From assembly GCF_932294415.1 (NCBI RefSeq), contig NC_065535.1, positions 95,992,862 to 96,056,861 on the forward strand: a stretch of 64,000 nucleotides of DNA, given 5' to 3'. A model generated the notes under the pieces. It was not told where the DNA came from. It saw only the letters and a list, made by a program, of their open reading frames with translations, and searched no databases. Both the position numbers and the translations under genes were made by a program. Every line of letters starts with the position of its first letter. The first letter of the stretch is position 1. This document shows, piece by piece, positions 38,501-49,400 of the stretch. The stretch is from Quercus robur. Taxonomy: Eukaryota > Streptophyta > Magnoliopsida > Fagales > Fagaceae.

Positions 38501-39592
38501 GATGATAGAATTGGCTTAAAAGACCTTGGTTCTTTGAGGTATTTTTTAGGTCTTGAGGTGGCAAGGACTGATGCAGGCATCAGCTTGACACAAAGAGAGT
38601 ATGCACTTGAAATTTTGAAGGATACTGTTTTTCTTGGATCAAAGCCAGTTAAATTTCCTATGGAGCAGAATCTAAGGCTTTCTAAATTTGAAGGGAAGTT
38701 GTTAGCAGACCCTGGAATGTACAGGAGGTTAATTGGGAGACTACTATACTTAACTTTGACACGGCCTGACATTACTTATGCTGTGCATAGGTTGAGTTAG
38801 TTTGTCTCAAAACCTAGAGAGCCTCACTTACTTGCTGCTCACAGAATCCTTCAGTATATTAAAGGATCCCCGGGTAAGGGACTTTTCTTCTCAAGCACCT
38901 ATGATTTACATATTAAGTCCTTCTGCGATGCTAATTGGGCTGGATGCCCTAATACAAGGAGGTCACTGACAGGATATGTAGTGTATTTAGGAGAGTGTTT
39001 GATAGCATGGAGATCAAAGAAACAAGGGGTAGTTTCAAGATCATTGGCAGAGGCTGAGAATAGGGCAATGGCTAGTGTAGCATGTGAAATGATCTGGGTA
39101 CTTCAATTACTTAAGGATTTAAAAATTGAGCACCCCAAACCAACTATGCTCTTCTGTGATAATCAAGCAGCCTTGTATATAGCTGCTAATCCAGTCTTCC
39201 ATGAGAGGACTAAACATACTGAGGTAGACTGTCATTTGGTTCGAGACAAAATTCTGGAGGGAATGATTAAAACTTTTCATGTGAATTCAAATGCTCAGGT
39301 AGTTGATGTGTTTACCAAAGCTTTAGGCTTCAATTCTTTCACAAGATTGACACAGAAGTTGGGTTTGCAAGATATTTTCATGCCAAAGCAGTTGCCAAAG
39401 GAGTTACGGATTGAAACTCATCTTCAAGTCCATGATCTTTCAGTTCAGGACTTGAGGGGGAGTATTAAAATTGAAGAAGGTCAACATGGTGGAACAAGTA
39501 GAGTCAAGAAGAAAGAAGGAAAAACTAAAGGGGAGTCCACATGTCAGAGAAACAAGAAGAAGCAAATAGAAGTGACAGATGTCAAATTGTAA
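35531..39592 (+). pseudogene. copia-1 gag-pol reading frame with seven nonsense codons
   Basis: A single frame stays open from 35531 to 39592 with no frameshift. Domains in order: gag zinc knuckle; protease TWIIDIGATDHM, where the usual D-S-G is D-I-G; integrase zinc site LWHSRLGHPSH...CCDIC, then DLLHCDLWGP, IRSDNGTEF and the glutamate in VVERKH; reverse transcriptase [24 protein letters not shown] and YVDDI; RNase [10 protein letters not shown] and [13 protein letters not shown]. Stops are at 35840 (TAG), 36365 (TAG), 36617 (TAG), 36983 (TAA), 37724 (TAG), 38405 (TAA) and 38798 (TAG). Each is at a place where related proteins have Gln. The frame also runs past the polypurine tract into the LTR. 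It is inactive as it stands. Confidence 0.92.
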
Positions 39593-39769
39593 TTGGATGT
39601 ATTGATAATTAGTTAGTTAGTTATTTTTGGAGGGAAAATTTGTTAGCCTCTGTTAGCCCCTGTTTTCGTGTATATAAAGCATACGTGATAATTATTTTGT
39701 AATTGCTTTCATTCTTTCAATTAAAGAGTAAATTCAGTTTTCAATCTCTCTTTTACTCTGTTTCTAATA
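39463..39769 (+). mobile_element. 3' LTR of copia-1
   Basis: It starts TATTA immediately after the polypurine tract and ends TAATA, a variant of the usual TGTTA...TAACA ends. A TATA motif (GTATATAAAG) lies at about 39670, followed by AT-rich sequence with a possible polyadenylation region. There is no second LTR for comparison. Confidence 0.8.
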
Positions 39770-40598
39770 GAGTGAGATCCCTGATGTTATTCAAAACAAT
39801 TCTTGCGAATTTATAAGGGGAAACAACATAGTATATAAAATAGCTTCCATTCTTATTGGAAACATATGATACATTTATGTATTGGTTGGCCAATTCTTTC
39901 CTAGACAGATTCCCACCATATTTAGTATTATAATTAGGACGATATTCCGAATTATATAGTACCAAGTGACCCGTTCCATTTTTTTCTACTTCTAATTCAG
40001 CAGAGAACCAGCATTAGATGACCGTAGAAAATTAGTTTATGTTTCATTGGTAAGTGTATTGAAACCAAGCAACAGCTTGGCCCCTGGCAGCCACGTATTA
40101 AGTGCTTCCTCAAAAGTCTGCCACAGTACAATATCGTCTAATTTATTTCTTAGGATAAAATTTCCGTTGTCAAGAAAGCACCCCTATGGTAGAATTAGAA
40201 TAAGAGTCATAAGGCCCAAGATAATCACTTCTAAATCCTTTTTTTATTACCAGTAGTCCATCCTTGGAAAGTTCTAGTGCCATAGAGCCTGGCTCCAAGC
40301 CTAAGTATGTTGAATCTTCTTCCCAAACCACTGTAAACTCTGCTATCATTTTATACCATATACCTAAGTAATAGTGATGAGACTTACCAGGGCTGAAGAA
40401 ACCCATTTGAAAAATTCCACCTTTGGAAGTAAGGGTCTGATTCCGTGCCAGAGATTGACCTGGGTAAATTATATCAGATGCAGCGGCGAGATGGGCTTTG
40501 AGTACTGACATGATGAGGAAGAGTATAGCAAAATGAGACCACCATGAAAACTTGATTGTGGTACAGATTTCCTGATTTTGGCTTCTTCTTTGCGCCAT
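39770..40598 (-). pseudogene. G-type lectin S-receptor-like kinase, copy 1, cut by copia-1
   Basis: The N-terminal part of an At2g19130-like receptor kinase. It starts MAQRRSQNQEICTT, has a signal peptide (HFAILFLIMSVLKAHLAAAS), then the B-lectin domain (GQSLARNQTLTSKGGIFQMG, LGIWYKMIAEFTVVWEE). The first frame ends at 40170 after a frameshift relative to the other copies. Homology continues in other frames (LNLVWQTF-like region, SWKELANQYINVSYVSN, VVSPYKFARIVLNNI) down to 39770, where the copia-1 LTR begins. The S-locus, PAN, membrane and kinase parts are missing. A dead gene truncated by transposon insertion. Confidence 0.9.
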
Positions 40599-40843
40599 AT
40601 TGTTATTGCAGATTATACTATAACGAATATCAAGTGAGATCTTTCTGTTTTCTTCTTCTCTTTAATTTTATTTAAGTCGCTTTTTTTAGTTCTGGACTTT
40701 TTAAAGTCCAGAAAATCAAAGTCGTTTTAATGGTCCAAGAACATTGTCAAAGTTGTTGCTTTTTGACCTATGTAATTAGAAGAAAGGGAAAATTGTTAGA
40801 TATTTGGGAGTGGGTAAATTGTGCCCTATTTTTTCACATTTAT
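40599..40843. other. Upstream flank of receptor kinase copy 1
   Basis: The presumed promoter of the copy-1 gene (minus strand). A short palindrome-like GGACTTTTTAAAGTCC lies at about 40695-40710. No element is recognised. Confidence 0.4.
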
Positions 40844-41400
40844 TGATAAACATAATTTTGTAATATTGGAACTTACTCATGACAAGGCGTAGGGCGACGT
40901 TCCAAACCAACTCGTCAGTCTTGCATCTATCAACACGTGACAAACATAAGTCTACAAAGCTGACGGAATTAACTTAGGACGGAGCCAATGATGAAGGGAT
41001 GAGCGAGACTGACGGTTTTGACGTAACCCTAACTTGGTTTCCACACATACGTATAAGGAAATTTCTTGTGCCCATGCCCAGTTTGGTCAAAAAGACTCTA
41101 GGAAAGGATTCCGAAAAATACATTTATAAGGACTCCTATAAGGAAAAGACTTCTAAACCAAGGAAAAAGATGTCAATATTTTATTATTATAAAAGTCCCA
41201 ATACCCTCACTGACTAAGATATGCATAATTCATCTCAGCTATGACACTCTAGAGTTGTGAGAAGTTCTAACTTGATCTTCAAAGGGCATTTAACCGGTAT
41301 CACACCGTTGCCCTCTATGAGGTCTTCTCTCTTTGTATTGTGCAGGCGTTGTTTCGAGCACGTGAGAATTGTGTGGCTTACTGTTGATTTTTCGGCATCA
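40844..41400 (+). mobile_element. Probable solo LTR of a Ty3/gypsy element
   Basis: It begins TGATAAACATAA and ends TTCGGCATCA, with the 4-bp word TTAT on both sides (40840-40843, 41401-41404). Near 41190 a TATAAAAG promoter is followed by CTGACTAAGATATGC, and by CCGGTATCACACCGTTGCCC at 41293, the characteristic transcribed part of plant gypsy LTRs. No internal region is next to it, so it is likely a solo LTR. The boundaries are by eye. Confidence 0.6.
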
Positions 41401-41888
41401 TTATTTATTATAAATTTTACTATAAATTTAATAAGTAAACCTGATCATAAATATAAGAGGAAAGAACACTATTTTTCATGATCCAAAAATACCTTTTACT
41501 CCGAAGACATGAAGTTTCTATACATGTTTACAATTTCGTAGTTAAATATTATTACACGTAATACATATACTCCCAAAAATATTTGTATGGTCATTATTGC
41601 TTTTTTTAACATATACAATTTGTATGGTCATTAGAGAGGCACGTGTCACTCCCATTGAACCAATTTTACGTCATTTGAATAATCTTTTCTATATTTTCTT
41701 TGAAAAAAAAACAGAAAAAAATCTCCTCTTTCTTTATCTTATTTTATTTTCTTGGCTGAATAATATTATAGACCAGAACAAAATGAATAATTACATAGTT
41801 TGTAAACAAGAAAAGGACCAAAACAGCCCAATTATGTGTCATGGAATTAAACACATCTTAGCACAAAAACAAAACAACAGACAACATA

Positions 41889-42310
41889 AATTCCCAATCG
41901 GCAAGAAGAAAATAATAAGATCATTTAGGAAAAGAAAAAGAAAAAAAGACCAAGTAGTAAATTGATTGAACAAAGTTTGTAAAATGGTGGAAGGGAAGGG
42001 ATGTTTTATAGGATGGAGCAATGGGCACGAGTTCTAACATTCAGCAGTTTGATGGTCGTACAATTTTTTTCTTTAATATTTTAGATTTTTTTTCATAATG
42101 CAGTGCCTTGAATTTGAAATTAAGGCTTTAAGTTGCATAGTTTTGGGATTTTCTTGTTTTTATTGTACTATCTAGCGCACCAAATGTAGGAGGGCCTAGT
42201 TTCTTCAAAAATTGGGGCAGTGCAAGATAATGAAAACTAAGGGTCGTATGGTTCAATAATATTTAGGCAATTGAACTATTGGAGTTATGATCTAAAGAAA
42301 TTGAACCTGC
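41889..42310. repeat. Receptor-kinase flank duplication, copy A
   Basis: This sequence (AAAATGGTGGAAGGGAAGGG, GCCTTGAATTTGAAATT, GGAGTTATGATCTAAAGAAA) recurs at 43990-44262, 45150-45222, 45607-45651 and 50076-50110, and in part at 54180-54270. It is the uninterrupted version of a region that in the second copy contains a solo LTR and a copia element. Confidence 0.85.
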
Positions 42311-42872
42311 TAGTATCTTTCTTCTTAAATTGAATCAGAATGCATTGTTTTATTGAGCTAAGTTTAACACTAAAAAAATGTGTTTAATACAAAGTTTAGA
42401 TCTTTAAACCACAAGAAACATTCATCAACATGTGTTTGCTAGAAAATTTAATGCAAAATCATTTTCAAATGATTTTAGTACCATGAAAGAATAATAAAAT
42501 TTCTGTCTCACCAATATTCATTTGTCCTAGGTGATAAAGAACTTTCTTGATACTAACAGAAATCTCATCAATACATGCTTCTCATCTTGATGGGAAAGGG
42601 AAAAACAAAAACCTAAGAAGGAATTTTTTTTTTTTTTTTTTTTTTATCAGTCTTTCTTACCTTTTTTTTTTTGAGAATATCTTTCTTACCTTATAATTAT
42701 GTATATTTTGATATTTTTAAGCCCTCCCCCAACATTATGTATATTTTTATCAGTAAGTATTTTTTAGTTCAATTATTTTATTATTAAATTGTTACATTTT
42801 CTTTCAATGAAATACTTTTTTTCCCCCTATCTTATTCTATGTAAAATCTAAAATAAATTTTATTGTCTGCAG
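42311..42872. other. Intergenic, T-rich, no gene
   Basis: AT-rich sequence with T-runs near 42627-42645 and 42662-42673. No feature recognised. Confidence 0.5.
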
Positions 42873-43112
42873 CTTGTTGTTGGGCCATGGCAATAATTGT
42901 GGTGGAAACGATTCAGGGTTTTGAAATGCTTATGTCGCCACCTGAGTTGTTTGATTCAGTGTGACATAATGCATTAAGCATTGAAGGAAATGGTGGATAT
43001 GGGAAGTCCACCCTTTTATGCTTTTGAATGGATCATTGATAATGGTCTCACTATTGAAGAATTTTATCCTTCGAAATAGTATGATTATTGTTATCAGCCT
43101 CGGAAACTGTAA
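42873..43112 (+). pseudogene. Papain-like cysteine protease relic
   Basis: In one frame TGT at 42878 starts CWAMAIIVVVETIQ, the active-site Cys block of papain-type enzymes (usually CWAFxxVAAVExIN). It is followed by SPPELFDSV in place of the conserved SEQELVDCD, and then a stop. After a frame change NGGYG and YAFEWIIDNGLTIEEFYPSK appear, corresponding to CNGGxMDYAFEWIxxNGG..EExYPY. The AG before 42873 and the GTAAGT at the end resemble splice borders, so this may be one exon of a lost gene. Several lesions make it non-functional. Confidence 0.75.
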
Positions 43113-43989
43113 GTAACGCGCCCTAATTGTTATTTTATTTGAAAGAACAATAGATGTATATAGAATAGCATATAATATTTAGACCAGTAAACAATCAAAT
43201 CAGAATAAGTTATTCGTCTTACTTTGAAATTTTTGCTGCTAAACTCTTGATTTTAATAACAATTTTTTATCTAGTCGAAAACACATAGGACCATTGCAAT
43301 CATTTAGACTATGAGTATATTTGATAGACAAAACATAAATTGGGGCAATGCACCAATCTTGTTTCATGGCTTTTGAAGTAGGCATTGAAAGTTCTTGGCA
43401 GACATATTTAACTAAAAGGGCAATGTTTAGATACAGTATTTTAGGTACTGTTCATAGGTATCTCTTTTAAAATTCTCCCACATGTCCAGTTTCTTAATAA
43501 TGCAAATGGCAAGTTAACAATCCGTATCTTTCTTTTTCCCCTTGTTGAAACCCAACCTGCTGGCAGGAAAGAAACAAGAAAACCTCAAATCCCATTGAGG
43601 AAAATGCCTATAAAAAAAACCCTTAACGGATTCTTTTTTTTTATTATAAAAAAAGCCATAACAATACTTTAAATAATCTTAAATGACAACAATTCAAATC
43701 AAAGGGTAGAGCAGAAGTCCATTTTTTTAAGAGGAAGAGCAGCATTCATTTTACAATATTATTACAAAAAATTAGACATAAAAATTGACATAAATAACCA
43801 CAACAAATATGAATTAAAGTGTTTAAAAGTAATTACCAAAAGATAAATTTAGTTCATTTCAAAAAAATTAATCTAGAAGAAATGATATGTATCATTGTTG
43901 TATGCTTTGAGAAAGGAATGTGTCATCGTTGCATACATTCTCTAGTTTGAGGATCCAACTTTTATAAACACAAAATCATAGATAAAGTA
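43113..43989. other. Intergenic, no gene
   Basis: AT-rich with no recognised feature. Confidence 0.5.
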
Positions 43990-44262
43990 AATTCCCATTT
44001 GACAAGAGAAGATCATTCAAAAAGACCAAGTCGTATAATTGTTTAGACCACAAAGACAAACTTAGCCACTTAACTGTAAAATGGTGCAAGGGAAGGGCTT
44101 TTTGATAGGATGGAGCAATAGATATAAGTTCTACATTCAGCGGTTTGATAGTTGTATAATTTTTCTTAAATATTTTAGAATTTTTCATACATGCAATGCC
44201 TTGAATTTGAAATTGATGCTTTAATTTGCATGGTTTTAGTATTTGCTTGTTTTTATTATTGT
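43990..44262. repeat. Receptor-kinase flank duplication, copy B
   Basis: Homologous to 41889-42165 (shared AAGGGAAGGG, GGATGGAGCAAT, GCCTTGAATTTGAAATTG). After 44262 this copy has about 890 bases absent from copy A, and homology resumes at 45150 (GCACCAGATGTAGG). Confidence 0.8.
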
Positions 44263-44804
44263 TTGGAATTTGATGAGTGTTAGCATTTTTTTCCCATTTT
44301 TTGCTTACAGTTATTTTTTTGTTTGTTTGTTATTATTTGAATTTTCATTCAATCTTTTAGGCCGTAAATAGCTTGGAGATAGCTTTGGTAAATTAAATTG
44401 TAAATTTCATATAGAAATAAAAGACAGTTATAGCTTTGGTGAAGTATTTCTATATTGTTCTGGTACCAGTCTTGCTTCTTATCATGCGTGGGCAACAGAC
44501 AGCGACGGCCTAATATGGTGAATTCCACATGGGTCATTATATGGGCAAAGAAATTTTTATTCCCAATCAATTGCAAGGAATTTTAGAGGCATCAGGATTA
44601 GGAAACGGTTCTCCATTTAAAAAATAAATGGAGGGAATTCAAATTCTACTTGTTATCATGGGCTAAATTAGAAAACTGTAGGCAACAGAGAGGAAGTAAC
44701 AAGAAGATTAATGAATATGTTGACAATGAATACAGTCTTGCTGTGAAACATTTATTTGAATTTCTGTGTTGTAATGATGTGTCAACTCTGTCAAGCTTCT
44801 TCTC

Positions 44805-44836
<32 letters not shown>

Positions 44837-45149
44837 GTCGAACACTGTATTAATGCTTTTCTGAACCAGTGCTCCTCAAGTCATGAGAACAAACCTCAGC
44901 ATTAGATACTATAATCAAGCAACAAGTGGCAAGCAACAAAAGCCACCAAAAATCATGTATATATTTTCCTTCAATAAAGTGGCATTTGCTCAAGTGTTTG
45001 CTGAAAAGCTCGGCATCATATTTAAATTGGAGGATAATATGATAGAGAGGTTTCGAACAATTAAAATAAATCCAACCCAACTTCCACTTTGGTTGAGCTG
45101 GATATGAATACCCAAATCCAACCATAAGGGATTGAATTTTGTGGCTCCT
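44263..45149. other. Intergenic segment found only in copy B
   Basis: No gene recognised; A-run at 44806-44830. Either an insertion in copy B or a deletion in copy A; clear terminal repeats were not found. Confidence 0.4.
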
Positions 45150-45222
45150 ATCTAGGCAGTTGGCACCAGATGTAGGGGGGCCTAACTTCTTCAAAAAATG
45201 AGGCTGTGCATGATAAAGAAAC

Positions 45223-45606
45223 TGTTTAAGAACAGAGAATAAGAACAGAGATATAGGGATTAAGAGAAAGATAGACAATACTTCGAGGGAACCAACCTCC
45301 TGAGCTTAGAGAAGAAGAAGATAAGAGAAGTTGAGACAGGTTCAGCTAATTTTCTGGATAATTCCTCATTGATCATGTTGGTAGCTTATATACAACTGAA
45401 TCCCATTTCCCGCCTAAGCTAACCAACAAACTAACTAACTGAATTCAACTGAACTAACTAACTGAATAAAGCTCAGCAGCAACTACTCAATTACTAAACT
45501 ACCCTGCTAGCAATACTAACATACAATTCTCATATGACTGTATCAGGACATACAACATATAGCTACATACGACAGATAGCTATTGAAATAGCCGCAAAGC
45601 CTAACA
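45223..45606 (-). mobile_element. Solo LTR, 384 bp
   Basis: Read on the minus strand it starts TGTTAGGCTTTGCGG and ends TTCTTAAACA, has a TATA motif (TTGTATATAAGC) and a CT-rich transcribed part. Flanks GAAAC and GCAAC differ at one base and probably are an aged 5-bp target duplication. The paralogous copy A at about 42229 has the same flanks joined without it (GATAATGAAAACTAAGGG), an empty-site confirmation. Confidence 0.8.
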
Positions 45607-45651
45607 GCAACTAAGGGTTGTACGGTTCAATGATATTAAGACAATTGAATT

Positions 45652-45790
45652 TGTTAATGTATATTATGTTATGGGCTTTAGGCCCAAATTAGGTTACTTG
45701 TATAGCACACATATGCCTCCTATATAAAGGCAGTGATGTATATTCTTTTATTTTTATGAAATACAATACAATCTTCCAGTATTTCTAACA
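45652..45790 (+). repeat. 5' LTR of copia-2
   Basis: Starts TGTTAATG and ends TCTAACA. It holds a TATA box in CTCCTATATAAAGG near 45720. It is unusually short for a plant LTR element. Confidence 0.95.
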
Positions 45791-45803
45791 TGGTATCAGA
45801 GCC
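45791..45803 (+). other. Primer binding site for initiator tRNA-Met
   Basis: TGGTATCAGAGCC directly follows the LTR and matches the primer site typical of plant copia elements, complementary to the 3' end region of initiator tRNA-Met. Confidence 0.9.
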
Positions 45804-46091
45804 ACTGCTCTGACCTTTTCTTAGCAGTCTTGTCTTCATTAGTGTGGCTTTCTTTTTAACAACGCTTCCGCCATCACACTGCCGCCGCAGCCTCTCGCCG
45901 TTGAACTTCCGACGTCATCCAGCCGTCGTCCTTGGGTTCCGGACCTGCAGCCGCCGTCGTTAAAGAGTTTCACACTGCACAGACCACTGCCCCGCTGCAA
46001 TTATTGCTCCGATTACGATTTTGAAGGCACCACTGAGATTGTCCAGCGCCGATCTACACACTCGTGGAAGCCTCGTCGCCATCGGAGACTG

Positions 46092-46190
46092 CACGCGCCT
46101 CCACGCGCCGTTCAAAGTTGCTGTTCCGCCGATCACGCGCCACACGCGCCACCACGCGCCACAACTTCTTTTCACGCGCCTCCACGCGCC
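46092..46190 (+). repeat. CACGCGCC repeats in the copia-2 leader
   Basis: The octamer CACGCGCC occurs seven times within about 100 bases, in three clusters of two, three and two. Each contains ACGCGC, which overlaps the CGCG core bound by calmodulin-binding CAMTA factors. Function is not shown. Confidence 0.85.
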
Positions 46191-46287
46191 TCAACAGCCT
46201 CGCTGACGTTATCGCTGACGTCAGCCCTAACAGCTTGCTGACGTCACTGCTTGCGTCATCCGCTGATGTCACCTTCTGAATCTGGAT

Positions 46288-46392
46288 TTGACCGTTGACT
46301 TCAGGTTGACCGTTAACTTTGACTGACCGGTTGACCGTTGACTTTGACTGACCGGTTGACCGTTGACCGTTGACTTTTGACCAGAGTTGACT
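46288..46392 (+). promoter_or_regulatory. Cluster of 12 W-box cores in the copia-2 leader
   Basis: TTGAC followed by C or T starts at 46288, 46295, 46306, 46319, 46331, 46338, 46344, 46356, 46363, 46370, 46377 and 46387. TTGAC[CT] is the core bound by WRKY factors of the plant defence response. The cores lie in a degenerate minisatellite with period about 7 and all point the same way. They are downstream of the LTR promoter, so any role would be as an internal enhancer. Activity is inferred. Confidence 0.7.
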
Positions 46393-46473
46393 TTTTGCAG
46401 TCCGGGTCCTCCTTACCCAGTTTTTCGCGTAGATTTCATTTTTGCGCTCCATTTTTGCATATTTTGCTTCAAA

Positions 46474-49400
46474 ATGCAGAATAAGGACAAGTCTTCTACC
46501 TCTTGCAACAATCGTCGCCGACAATCCAACAAACGTTTTGGCCATAATATTGAGACTTGCTACCAACGTAACAAATCAGCTGTTTCCATTTCTGCTGCTA
46601 CTGTTGCTAACACTAAGAGTGTCCCACCTATGGCTCCCGTCTCTGCAAAGTCTCAGTCTTCTGGATCCACTTTCACCATTTCTAGAGATGACCTTATAAA
46701 TATCATCGCCAATGTCATTCGTACGGTTGGTAATGCATCTTATTCCTCTTCTCTCTCAGTTTTATCTGGTATGTCTCCTACCTCTTGGCTTATGGATTCT
46801 GCTTGTTGCAATCACATGACACCTCACTCGTCCTTATTTTCTGACCTTAAACCTACACCGCACCCTCTTAATATTTGCACAGCAAATGGTTCCACAATGT
46901 CTGGTCATAATATAGGTTCCGTTGTGACCTCCAATCTCTCGGTTCCTGGAGTCTTTAATATTCCTGACCTTTCTTATAATTTATTTTCTGTTGGACAATT
47001 AGCTGAGTTGGGTTATCGCATTATCTTTGATTATTCTGGGTGTATTGTGCAGGATCCGAGGACGGGACAGGAGCTTGGGACTGGTCCCAGAGTTGGGCGT
47101 ATGTTTCCCGTGGACAACCTTCGTCTTCCACTTGTTGCTCCTGTTTCTGTTGCTGCAGCTGCTACAGCTTCTTCAATTCCTTCCCTTGCACTTTGGCATG
47201 CTCGACTTGGTCATGCATCCTCCTCTCGGGTACAACAATTAGCTTCTAGAGGTTTGTTAGGTTCAGTGTCTACAAAAAATTTTGATTGTGTTTCGTGCCA
47301 ATTAGGAAAACAACCAGCTTTACCCTTCAATACTAGTGAATCAATATCCACTGATATCTTTGACCTTATTCATTCTGATGTTTGGGGCCCTTCTTCTGTC
47401 TCTAGTATTGGTGGGTCTCGATATTTTGTTGTCTTTGTTGATGATTACTCTCGCTATAGCTGGATTTTTAATATGAAACATCGTTCTGAATTATTGCAAG
47501 TATATTCTAATTTTGCAAAAATGGTTGAAACTCAATTTTCCAAACGCATCAAAATTTTTCGATCTGATAATGCTCTTGAATATACTCAATATGCTTTCCA
47601 AGCTGTTTTGCATTCCTATGGCACTGTTCATCAACTAACTTGTCCAGGTACCTCTCAGCAAAATGGTAGAGCCGAATGGAAACTTCGTCATATTCTTGAC
47701 ACTGTTCGTGCTTTTCTTCTCTCTGCCAAAGTTCCTGCTCCTTTTTGGGGCGAAGCTGCTTTTCATGCTGTTCATACTATTAATCGCATTCCGAGTCCGG
47801 TTATCCAAAATCAAACTCCATATGAGCGCCTTTTTGGGTCATCTCCAGACTATCACCGCCTTCGCTCCTTTGGTTCTGCTTGTTTCGTTCTTCTTCAGCC
47901 ACATGAGCATAACAAACTTGAGCCTCGGTCAAGGTTTTGTTGTTTTCTTGGCTATGGCGAAACTCAAAAGGGGTATCGATGTTATGACCCTGTCTTTCAT
48001 CGTCTTCGTGTTTCCCGCAATGTTGTCTTTTGGGAACATCGCCTCTTTGTCGAGCTCTCTCAATTTCGTGCCTCCCTATCTTCCTCCTCTGTTTTAGATC
48101 TTTTTCCAGATGAGGCACATATTCCTCCTGTAGTTGCTCCTGATTCTCTTGTAGACTTCTCTGTCCAACCACCAGATATCACTGATCCCTTTCCTAGTTC
48201 ACCCTTTAATGAACAGGTGGAAGATGAACAGGTTGAAGACGAGCTACCCAACCCCAACCCTGAGCTTGGGTCCCCTGCTCCTGCTCCGCCTGAAGATCTT
48301 GCACAAGACATTCCACCTCGTCACTCAACTCGAGTAAGATCTATTCCTACACATTTACTTGACTATCATTGTTACACTGCTCTTGCTACATTACATGAGC
48401 CTCACACCTATCGTGAGGCTTCCACTGACCCTTTATGGCAGATTGCAATGAAAGAGGAACTTGATGCATTATCTAAAAACCATACTTGGGATTTGGTGAC
48501 ACTCCCTCCTGGGAAATCTGTGGTTGGTTGTAAGTGGATCTACAAGATTAAGACTCGCTCTGATGGGTCCATTGAGCGCTACAAAGCTCGTCTTGTTGCA
48601 AAAGGTTTTACACAGGAGTATGGGATTGATTATGAAGAGACCTTTGCTCCGGTTGCTCGTATCTTATCTGTCCGTGCCCTCTTAGCTGTTGCTGCTGCCC
48701 GTAAATGGGATCTTTTTCAGATGGATGTCAAAAATGCATTCCTTAATGGGGATTTACTTGAAGAAGTTTATATGCAACCTCCTCCTGGTCTCTCTGTTGA
48801 CTCAAATAAGGTTTGTTACCTTCGACATGCACTTTATGGCCTTAAACAAGCTCCACGAGCTTGGTTTGCCAAATTCAGCTCTACCATCTCTCATTTGGGT
48901 TACATGGCCAGTCATTATGATTCTGCCTTATTTCTTCGTCGCACTGACAAAGGCACTATTTTACTTCTCCTGTATGTGGATGATATGATCATAACTGGTG
49001 ATGACCTCAGTGGCATTCAAGAACTCAAGAATTTTCTTAGTCAGTAATTTGAGATGAAAGATCTTGGACATTTCAGCTACTTCTTGGGTCTTGAAATCAC
49101 TCATTCTACTGATGGACTTTATCTTACTCAAGCTAAATATGCTTCTGAACTCTTGTCTCGAGCTGGACTCACTGATAGCAAGACTGTTGACACTCCAGTT
49201 GAGCTTAATGCGCATCTGACTCCCTCAGGGGGGAAACCATTGTCTAATCCCTCTCTTTACAGACGATTGGTTGGCAGCCTAGTTTATCTCACAGTTACTC
49301 GTCCAGACATCTCCTATGCTGTTCATCAGGTGAGCCAGTATCTGTCTGCTCCACGATCAACTCACTATGCTGCTGTTCTGCGCATTCTTCGATACTTGAA

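Larger units (their letters stand above)
35531..39769 (+). mobile_element. 5'-truncated Ty1/copia element (copia-1) with 3' LTR
   Basis: It begins in the middle of gag, directly at the array edge, at a complete CX2CX4HX4C knuckle (CTYCCFIGHIPDKC), and runs through protease, integrase, reverse transcriptase and RNase H to a polypurine tract (CTTGAGGGGGAG, 39451-39462) and a 307-bp LTR. The 5' LTR, primer site and most of gag are missing. The right end abuts a cut receptor kinase gene at 39770, showing that this end inserted into the gene. No target duplication can be checked because the left end is lost. Confidence 0.92.

Noticed and set aside
38865-38880. GGATCCCCGGGTA resembles a cloning-vector polylinker
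   Set aside because: It lies in frame in copia-1 RNase H, coding [10 protein letters not shown] where relatives have a similar KGTPGKGLFF, and neighbouring sequence is normal element sequence. No vector contamination.
46054-46566. 170-residue minus-strand ORF over the copia-2 leader
   Set aside because: Basic, repetitive translation of the CACGCGCC and TTGAC repeats on the antisense strand, without a domain.
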